11,947 nt of DNA from an uncultured Austwickia sp. (GTDB lineage: Bacteria > Actinomycetota > Actinomycetes > Actinomycetales > Dermatophilaceae), in assembly GCA_934678955.1 (NCBI GenBank), contig CAKUSI010000090.1, positions 1 through 11,947 on the forward strand. The letters are read 5' to 3'. Shown here piece after piece: positions 6,869-11,947 of this stretch (the first letter of the stretch is position 1; each line of letters opens with the position of its first letter). The notes beneath the pieces are model-generated. The model saw nothing but the letters and a program-made list of their open reading frames with translations. It made no database searches and was not told the origin of the DNA. The position numbers and the translations under genes were made by a program.

Positions 6869-9076
6869 TCACACGCGCGCCGTGGGCCACTCCTCGTCCT
6901 TGTAGTCGTCCTTGTAGACCGCCAGGCGCGTGAACCCGACGAAGGAGCGCCACGCGTCCGCCAGCTTGAAGCGGGTGGAGACCGCGGCGTGGCTGTCCTG
7001 GAGCACCACGGGCACCTCGTGGACGGGGAGGCCCTGCTGCTCGGCGGCCAGGACCAACTCGGTCGTCCACATGAGGCCCTCCTCGTGCGAGAGGACGGCG
7101 TAGGAACGGGCCCAACGGCCGTCCAGCCAGAAGGTGCCCTGGCTGTCTGCCACCCGACTCTGGAGCAGCGCGGCGCGGAGCAGGCGGAAGGCCGTCGACT
7201 GCAGGGCGCGGAACCCGCCGCGCTCGGCGCGGGACTCGGGGTGAGCCTTGGAACCGATGGCCACCGGCACGTCGTCGGGCACCCGGAGGAACTGGTCGAA
7301 GTCCGACATCCCGAAGGGGAGGTCGTCGGCGGTGAGCAGCACGCGCCCACCGGTCGACCGGAGGACCCCCTCACGGTAGGCGTTCCCGAGCCCGGGCCTG
7401 GAGTGGGTGACAACCAACTGGCAGGGTGCGGTCCAGCCGGCCTGCAGGTCGTGGAGCAGCGCCCGGGTGTTGTCGGTGGAGCCGTTCTCGACGACGATGA
7501 CTTCGTCGGAGGGCCGCAACCGTTCGGCGAGGGCGGTCAGGGTGGTCGCGATCGTGGCCTCGCCGTTGCGGCACGGGACCACCACGCTGATCGAGTCGCC
7601 GGTCGGGTCGGGGGGAACCACCCGGCCGGCGATGCGTCGTCGCTCCGAGGCGCGCACGTGTGCGGGCATGGACGTCAGCGACCAGGCCAGCGCGCCGACC
7701 GCCAGGGCCAGGAGCAGCCCGAGCGCGGCCGCGATCTCGGAGAAGTAGTAGAGCAGCGGCATCACCATGACGGGGGGGACGAACCCCCACACGAGCAGGG
7801 GGAGGCAGACGGCCAGGCCCGCCCAGAGCGCCCGACGCTGCAGGCCCCGTCGTGACAGCGCCAGGACGAACCCGAGGATGATGGTGATGAACATGGCCCC
7901 GAAGTGCTTGACCACGAACAGGGCCTTCGCCAGGTACAGGCGCAGGGCGGTGCCCGGGGCGGCCAGCACGGTGTCGAGGTAGATGTCCTTCAGGATGATG
8001 TCGTACTCGTCGGTGGCGATGGCGACGGTGGGGTCGACCTCGTGCACCTTGTCCCAGCCGAACTTGTCCGACCACTCGATGCCGAAGGGGCTCGGCTCGC
8101 CCGTCAGGGGTTGCGGGAAGGCCAGTCCGAGGTAGAGGGGGTGCCACGTGCCGTGCGCGATCGGCAGGTCCGCCACCCGCATGCCCGTCGCCTCGGAGCG
8201 GTGCACGTTCAGTTGCGTCATGGAGGCGGACTGCAGGCCGTAGGCGATCGTGGTGGCGACCAGTGCGCCCACGACGGCCAGACCGACCCGACGCCACAGG
8301 CCCGAGGTGGCGAGCCACCACAGGACGCCGGTCGCGACCGCAATCCCCAGCCCGGAGTGGGCGCGGAAGAGGTTGCCGGTCCCCGCCAACAGCCCCATCA
8401 GCGCGGTCGCCCCGAGCAGGAGCGGCCACCGCAGGCGTGTGGTGCTCAACAGCAGGAGGAGGGTGAGCGAGCCGAAGGCGACGGAGGCGGACAGCCCGTA
8501 GAGCGCGTACACGCGGAGGCTGCTGGCGGCGTCCGAGAGCCCGTACTCCGTGCCGGGCAGCAACGTTCCGCCGTTGACGAGCCACAGGACCAGGGGCAGC
8601 GCGAGCAGGGCGTAGCCCGCGCGGGCCCGGCGGAAGACCCGGGCCACCGCCAGGGGGAGCCAGAGCATCGGCAGCGCCACCATGGACGCCTGGAACAGCT
8701 TCAGGCCGGGGTACGGGTCGTCGGTGCCGGTCAGGTGCGTCATCAGGCTCGCGACGACGTAGGTAGCCGGGTCGTCGTCCCAGGCGGCGGGGCTGAGTGG
8801 GCCCGGCGCCTCGATCATCGTGTAGGTGGACCCCGAGCCGGTCGGCTTGATCAGCAGGACGCCCGTCTCCCGATACGTCTGGACGGTCGCGCGCAGTTCC
8901 GCGTCCCGGGCCGAGTGCCACGGCAGGTCGGGCATCAGCGTGACGACGGTGAAGAGGAACGCCGCGAGGAGCCCGCCGACGGTCACCAACGCGACCGTGG
9001 TGGCTCGGGGCCAGGCTGCGGTCGCGGTGGATGTCGGTGACCCGGTCCGGCCGTTCGCCAAGGGTGCTCGTCTCAC
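6869..9076 (-). CDS. Membrane protein fused to a C-terminal GT2 glycosyltransferase domain
   Basis: A 735-residue two-part protein. Residues 27-469 form a membrane domain with about ten hydrophobic segments (27-49, 126-148, 152-170, 188-210, 216-234, 241-260, 263-282, 391-407, 416-446, 447-469) and two long loops, 50-125 and 283-375. The first loop has an acidic HSARDAEL patch at 54-61, reminiscent of GT-C enzymes, but I cannot name the family. After a basic linker (470-490) comes a GT2 domain: ISVVVPCRNGEATI at 496-509, VVENGSTDNT at 528-537, LLTADDLPFG at 580-589, DSQGTFWLDGR at 644-654 and TELVLAAEQQG at 672-682, a layout like dolichyl-phosphate-sugar synthases. The usual DxD is T-A-D-D here. 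The GTG start at 9076 overlaps the upstream flippase stop (GTGA) and has AGGAG five nt before it (9086-9082). No internal start with a ribosome site is visible at the linker, so one chain is expected. Confidence 0.82.
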   Translation of the reverse strand: MRRAPLANGRTGSPTSTATAAWPRATTVALVTVGGLLAAFLFTVVTLMPDLPWHSARDAELRATVQTYRETGVLLIKPTGSGSTYTMIEAPGPLSPAAWDDDPATYVVASLMTHLTGTDDPYPGLKLFQASMVALPMLWLPLAVARVFRRARAGYALLALPLVLWLVNGGTLLPGTEYGLSDAASSLRVYALYGLSASVAFGSLTLLLLLSTTRLRWPLLLGATALMGLLAGTGNLFRAHSGLGIAVATGVLWWLATSGLWRRVGLAVVGALVATTIAYGLQSASMTQLNVHRSEATGMRVADLPIAHGTWHPLYLGLAFPQPLTGEPSPFGIEWSDKFGWDKVHEVDPTVAIATDEYDIILKDIYLDTVLAAPGTALRLYLAKALFVVKHFGAMFITIILGFVLALSRRGLQRRALWAGLAVCLPLLVWGFVPPVMVMPLLYYFSEIAAALGLLLALAVGALAWSLTSMPAHVRASERRRIAGRVVPPDPTGDSISVVVPCRNGEATIATTLTALAERLRPSDEVIVVENGSTDNTRALLHDLQAGWTAPCQLVVTHSRPGLGNAYREGVLRSTGGRVLLTADDLPFGMSDFDQFLRVPDDVPVAIGSKAHPESRAERGGFRALQSTAFRLLRAALLQSRVADSQGTFWLDGRWARSYAVLSHEEGLMWTTELVLAAEQQGLPVHEVPVVLQDSHAAVSTRFKLADAWRSFVGFTRLAVYKDDYKDEEWPTARV

Positions 9077-10317
9077 TGCAGCTCCTGTCGTGGTTCGTGA
9101 CCGGTGTCGATGGGATCCGGCGCACGGCCCTTCACCCGTTGGTACCAGATGGTTCCCAGCACGAGGGCGAGCGACACGACCGTGGTGGTCCCGACGATGT
9201 GCGCGATGCTGTCGTGGAACCACCACCAGACGAGTGCCACCTGGCACGTCAAGGCGACCCAGACGGCCCGCGTCTCCATCGAGCTCAGGCGGGAGAACCC
9301 GGTGTAGAGGACGACCTGGACGACCGCGAACGCGGAGCCCTCGAGGGCGAACCAGGGGGCCAAGGGTGCCACCGCCGCGTACTTCGCGCCACCCAGCACC
9401 GCCACGACGAGGTCGCTCGAGAGCGCGACCACACCCGTGACGGCCAGTCCCACGAGGGCCGTCCAGAACAACGCGGACCACGAGGCGTTCCCGGCGCCTG
9501 AGGCGATGCGCGGGAAGAGCACCGACAGGATGAAGGCGGGCACGAAGAACGCCACCTTGGCCACGAGGGCACCGACCGCGTACAGCCCGGAGGTCTCCGC
9601 GTCCAGCAGCGCCCGGGCCAACAGGACATCGACGTTGGACAGCACGTACAGGCCCAGCAGGGAGAGCACCATCAGGCGGACCTCGGCGGCGATGCCGGCG
9701 GATCGGGGGCGAAGGGCCCACGGGTGCCGAGCCAGGGCCATGGCGGCGCCCGAGCCCACGATCGTGCCGAGCAGCAGGCCGAGGCAGCCGGCGGTGACCG
9801 AGGGGGAGGCCGCCAGCGCCGTGAGGCCACCAGCGGCCCGGAGGACCGACACCAGCACGTAGGCGAGGCTGAAGCGGCTGAACCGTTCGACCCCTTGGAG
9901 GAACCCGAGCGCGGAGAAGCCGGGGGCCGACGCCGCGATCGCGGCGAAGGTCATGAGCACGTCGAGGACCGAGACGCCCAGCGCGACCGCCAGGGGCCAC
10001 GAGGTGAGGGCACCGAGGGCCACGATGCCCAGCGACAGCCGGATCGTGTGCGCCGCCAGGAGCTTCGGTAGCTCCCCGTCCCCCGTCCCGTGGGCGGCGA
10101 AGCGCCGGGCCGCGACGGTCTGGACGGCCACGGCCGCGGTACTGCCGATGAAGGCGATCGCCAGCAGTGACCCGAAGGCGCCGTAGCCCGGCACCGACAG
10201 GAGGCGCGCCGCGCCCATGGACAGGAAGTAGGCGGCCGCGTTGGCGACCATCGTCGCCGCACCGACGACGACGAGGGCCGAGGCGGTGGCGGAGGATGCG
10301 CGGGCGGTGTCAGCCAC
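9073..10317 (-). CDS. Wzx-like polysaccharide/O-unit flippase
   Basis: A 414-residue membrane protein of the MOP superfamily with about 12 transmembrane segments. The block SNVDVLLARALLDAETSGLY at 227-246, followed by AKVAFFVPAFILSVLFPRIA at 253-272, is characteristic of polysaccharide_synt/Wzx proteins, where Asn-Val-Asp sits in the middle of a helix. The first helix starts at about residue 12, as expected for a complete N terminus. It should flip a lipid-linked oligosaccharide across the membrane. The start is uncertain. GTG 10317 is the only start upstream of the first helix in this frame, because an in-frame TGA lies at 10347-10345, but it has no ribosome site. The well-placed ATG at 10348 reads another frame and stops after 12 residues across this GTG. 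Either reinitiation or a one-base error in the sequence is possible. Confidence 0.82.
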   Translation of the reverse strand: MADTARASSATASALVVVGAATMVANAAAYFLSMGAARLLSVPGYGAFGSLLAIAFIGSTAAVAVQTVAARRFAAHGTGDGELPKLLAAHTIRLSLGIVALGALTSWPLAVALGVSVLDVLMTFAAIAASAPGFSALGFLQGVERFSRFSLAYVLVSVLRAAGGLTALAASPSVTAGCLGLLLGTIVGSGAAMALARHPWALRPRSAGIAAEVRLMVLSLLGLYVLSNVDVLLARALLDAETSGLYAVGALVAKVAFFVPAFILSVLFPRIASGAGNASWSALFWTALVGLAVTGVVALSSDLVVAVLGGAKYAAVAPLAPWFALEGSAFAVVQVVLYTGFSRLSSMETRAVWVALTCQVALVWWWFHDSIAHIVGTTTVVSLALVLGTIWYQRVKGRAPDPIDTGHEPRQELQ

Positions 10318-10348
10318 AGGCGGGGGCCGTGAGCGGGAGCGTGCTCAT
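10310..10348 (-). other. 12-codon leader-like ORF overlapping the flippase start
   Basis: ATG at 10348 overlaps the DUF2304 stop as ATGA and has GGAGGA six nt upstream (10360-10355), the best-formed initiation site in the operon. Its frame reads [12 protein letters not shown] and ends at a TGA at 10312-10310, just past the flippase GTG at 10317-10315. It may be a coupling leader that lets ribosomes restart on the flippase gene, or the true flippase start displaced by one base within the five-base run at 10322-10326. Removing one base there would give [19 protein letters not shown], continuous with the flippase. Confidence 0.4.
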
Positions 10349-10710
10349 CGTGGGTCCTCCCGGCCGGGGAGGCGGCGTTCGAGGCGACGCAGTCGCTCGT
10401 CGAGCAGGGCGGCCTCCTCGCTGAGCATCCGGGTCTCCTCCTCCAGCTTGGAGACCTCCAGGGACAGGTGGAGGGCGATGCCCAGCAACATCAGGATGGC
10501 GATGAAGAAGAGCAGGTTGGAGGGCAGTTGGACGCCGACCAGGGCGGCGAGCCCGGCCAGGAGCCCGGGCCAGATCGTGATGATCACGATCGCCAGGCCG
10601 ACGATCAACCACAGGGCCGCATACTTCTCCCGGATACGCCCGGACCGGAGGATGGCCAGGACCACGAACACCGAGACGGCGGCCACGACCAGGAAGGGGA
10701 CCCACGTCAC
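10345..10710 (-). CDS. DUF2304 small membrane protein, partner of the GT2 enzyme
   Basis: A 121-residue protein with three hydrophobic segments (about 4-21, 30-48 and 66-85) and a charged C-terminal helix at 86-113 with coiled-coil character ([20 protein letters not shown]). The REKYAALWL stretch at 27-35 joining the first two helices, the size and the place directly after a GT2 gene are typical of DUF2304. In streptococci, as I recall, the small partner GacJ binds the undecaprenyl-phosphate-GlcNAc synthase GacI and raises its activity; the same role is inferred here. The GTG start at 10710 overlaps the GT2 stop (GTGA) and has GAGGAGG eight nt upstream (10725-10719), indicating coupled synthesis of the two partners. 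Confidence 0.85.
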   Translation of the reverse strand: MTWVPFLVVAAVSVFVVLAILRSGRIREKYAALWLIVGLAIVIITIWPGLLAGLAALVGVQLPSNLLFFIAILMLLGIALHLSLEVSKLEEETRMLSEEAALLDERLRRLERRLPGREDPR

Positions 10711-11426
10711 CGGCCGGCCCTCCTCGGACGCGCCCGCGTCGATGCGATCAACAGGGCGAACAAGGAGCGGGCCAGGTAGACCGCAGCCTTCCAGGGGTGG
10801 GCGCTCGGGGTCCCGCCCTGACGCGGTCGCATGGAGACCGGGACCTGGGTCACGGTGTAGCCGGACCGGATCGCCGTCATCAGGGAGTCGACCGTGTCGC
10901 CCAGGTACTCGGCGGGGTAGTGCCGCGTGTACTGCTCGATGGCGGAGCGGTTGGCGGCACGGAACCCGGAGGTGACATCGGTGAGCTTCACCTTCGACAC
11001 GGCCGAGAGAGCGGCGGCCAGCAGGTTCATGGCCCAGCGCCGGGGGCCGCGGGCGTCGTAGTCGCCCTCCCCGGCGAAGCGCGCCCCGATGGAGATGTCG
11101 GCGTGCGCCAGGCCCGCGAGGATGCGCGGGATGTCGGTCGGGTCGTGCTGTCCGTCCGCATCCACCTGGATCGTCTGGTCGTAGCCCTCGCGCCAGGCGT
11201 ACTTGTAGCCCGCGCGCAGGGCCCCACCCACGCCGAGGTTGTAGGGCAGGCGCAGGACACGGGCACCGGCGGCGGCGGCGCGCGCGGCGGTGTCGTCGCG
11301 GGACCCGTCGTCGATGACGAGGAGGTCGACCTCGGGGCACGTCGCGAGGACCTCGGTCACGGTCGAGCCGATCACCTCCGCCTCGTTCCAAGCGGGCATC
11401 ACCACGAGGGTGCGGTTGTTTGTCAT
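10707..11426 (-). CDS. GT2 polyprenyl-phosphate-sugar synthase (DPM1/GacI-like)
   Basis: A 239-residue GT-A-fold glycosyltransferase expected to move a sugar from a nucleotide donor to undecaprenyl or decaprenyl phosphate on the inner face of the membrane. Motifs are [13 protein letters not shown] at 8-20, [10 protein letters not shown] at 37-46, [18 protein letters not shown] at 60-77, the metal-binding DxD in [10 protein letters not shown] at 87-96, and [11 protein letters not shown] at 150-160. It has no C-terminal membrane helices; the following DUF2304 protein probably anchors it. The ATG at 11426 is chosen over an open extension to 11540 because [15 protein letters not shown] begins directly with the first Rossmann-like strand and AGGGG lies four nt upstream. 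It is the first gene of the - strand operon. The sugar cannot be told from sequence. Confidence 0.9.
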   Translation of the reverse strand: MTNNRTLVVMPAWNEAEVIGSTVTEVLATCPEVDLLVIDDGSRDDTAARAAAAGARVLRLPYNLGVGGALRAGYKYAWREGYDQTIQVDADGQHDPTDIPRILAGLAHADISIGARFAGEGDYDARGPRRWAMNLLAAALSAVSKVKLTDVTSGFRAANRSAIEQYTRHYPAEYLGDTVDSLMTAIRSGYTVTQVPVSMRPRQGGTPSAHPWKAAVYLARSLFALLIASTRARPRRAGR

Positions 11427-11600
11427 GGGACCCCTGCGACACTCCGGTACGGACACCCAGACTCTACCGGTCACGTGCCCGAAAGCTGTGTCCCGCCGGG
11501 CGAGCCCCGGGCGTCCACATGGTGGAAGCCGAACGGCCAAGGCTTGGGATTATTGGTCGCTCCGACGACATGTAGTAGCAAAGGTGGCAGGATTGTCCCC
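11427..11600. promoter_or_regulatory. Divergent intergenic region between the glycan operon and the transcarboxylase gene
   Basis: A 174-bp gap separates the two divergent starts and must hold both promoters. It contains a CACGTG palindrome inside GGTCACGTGCC, two copies of CCGGGCG at 11496-11502 and 11507-11513, and a less GC-rich stretch at about 11544-11580 (TTGGGATTATTGG), which is the likeliest promoter area for the + strand gene. I could not fix -35/-10 boxes with confidence. Confidence 0.5.
11461..11466 (-). promoter_or_regulatory. Possible -10 box of the - strand operon
   Basis: Reading the - strand, TAGAGT (11466-11461) matches TATAAT at four of six positions and would start a transcript about 30 nt before the GT2 ATG. 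No convincing -35 box lies 16-19 nt upstream. The call rests mainly on the place: the first gene of a five-gene block facing away from a divergent neighbour. Confidence 0.25.
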
Positions 11601-11947
11601 ATGAGCCCACGAACCATCGGTGTGACTGAACTTGCTCTGCGCGACGCGCACCAATCCTTGATGGCGACCCGCATGGCCATGGAGGACATGGTCGACGCGT
11701 GCTCCGACATCGACCAGGCCGGCTTCTGGAGTGTGGAGTGCTGGGGCGGCGCCACCTACGACGCCTGCATCCGCTTCCTGAACGAGGACCCCTGGGAGCG
11801 CCTGCGCACCTTCCGCGAGCTGATGCCCAACAGCCGTCTGCAGATGCTGCTGCGCGGCCAGAACCTGCTCGGCTACCGCCACTACGAGGACCACGTCGTC
11901 GACAAGTTCGTCGAGAAGTCCGCCGAGAACGGCATGGACGTCTTCCG
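11601..11947 (+). CDS. Methylmalonyl-CoA carboxyltransferase (transcarboxylase) 5S subunit, N-terminal part
   Basis: The first 115 codons of a gene that runs off the window. The product is the oxaloacetate/pyruvate carboxyl-transferring subunit of the biotin-dependent transcarboxylase, which links methylmalonyl-CoA and pyruvate in propionic fermentation. [20 protein letters not shown] at 9-28 is the signature of the HMGL-like carboxyltransferase TIM barrel; D15 matches the metal-binding Asp23 of the Propionibacterium freudenreichii protein. [11 protein letters not shown] and [16 protein letters not shown] also match that protein as I remember it. The N terminus is about eight residues shorter. 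Pyruvate carboxylase C-terminal and oxaloacetate decarboxylase alpha domains are related, but the close match favours 5S. The ATG has AGGA eight nt upstream (11589-11592). It is a housekeeping gene marking the edge of the glycan locus. Confidence 0.88.
   Translation, partial: MSPRTIGVTELALRDAHQSLMATRMAMEDMVDACSDIDQAGFWSVECWGGATYDACIRFLNEDPWERLRTFRELMPNSRLQMLLRGQNLLGYRHYEDHVVDKFVEKSAENGMDVF

Noticed and set aside
7371..9125. A 584-codon open frame on the - strand in another frame over the fusion gene
   Set aside because: The translation is Arg/Pro/Gly-rich, has no hydrophobic segments or motifs, and shadows the fusion gene, which has clear GT2 motifs.
9077..10000. Extending the fusion protein upstream to about 1043 residues
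   Set aside because: The extra part lies over the Wzx-like flippase in the wrong frame and is low complexity; GTG 9076 has an AGGAG site and a GTGA overlap.
11496..11513. Two CCGGGCG copies as a regulator-binding repeat
   Set aside because: Seven-base matches in DNA this GC-rich are expected by chance.
11544..11580. A sigma-70-type promoter for the 5S gene
   Set aside because: TTGGGA and TTGGTC can serve as -35 boxes, but no hexamer at 16-19 nt matches TATAAT at more than about half its positions, so no exact site is called.

Overview
The window comes from a high-GC actinobacterium, most likely a member of the Propionibacteriaceae. The best taxonomic clue is the gene entering at the right edge. 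Its 115 visible residues closely match, as I remember it, the 5S subunit of the propionibacterial methylmalonyl-CoA carboxyltransferase (transcarboxylase). GTG starts and tightly overlapping genes also fit.

The rest is a cell-surface polysaccharide locus made of two convergent gene blocks. Left block, + strand, about 1-5651: the tail of an unidentified membrane protein; a divergent UDP-GlcNAc 2-epimerase-like enzyme; a WbpD/WlbB-like left-handed beta-helix N-acetyltransferase; a DegT-type PLP aminotransferase; a Gfo/Idh/MocA dehydrogenase; and a DUF2142 multi-spanning protein. The middle four match the chemistry of making a UDP-2,3-diacetamido-2,3-dideoxy sugar: C3 oxidation, C3 transamination, N-acetylation, C2 epimerisation. 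With a UDP-GlcNAc 6-dehydrogenase, which is not in the window, the product would be a diacetamido-uronic acid of the ManNAc(3NAc)A type.

Right block, - strand, from 11426 down to 5563: a cytosolic polyprenyl-phosphate-sugar synthase (GT2), a DUF2304 small membrane protein, a Wzx-like flippase, a 735-residue protein joining a multi-spanning membrane domain to a C-terminal GT2 domain, and a second Wzx-like flippase. Most junctions are 4-nt ATGA/GTGA overlaps, so this reads as one translationally coupled operon. It would make lipid-linked monosaccharides inside the cell, flip lipid carriers and glycosylate a polymer outside, while the left block supplies a rare amino sugar.

The most notable items are the membrane-protein/GT2 fusion, which may place a lipid-sugar synthase and its user in one chain; the flippase start at 10317, which is out of frame with a far better start and ribosome-binding site at 10348; a perfect 11-bp hairpin after the dehydrogenase gene; and an epimerase that keeps its catalytic acids but has lost several nucleotide-sugar-binding signature residues. 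I found no tRNA, rRNA, CRISPR array or insertion sequence. There is no gene-free stretch over 300 bases; the largest is the 174-bp divergent promoter region at 11427-11600.
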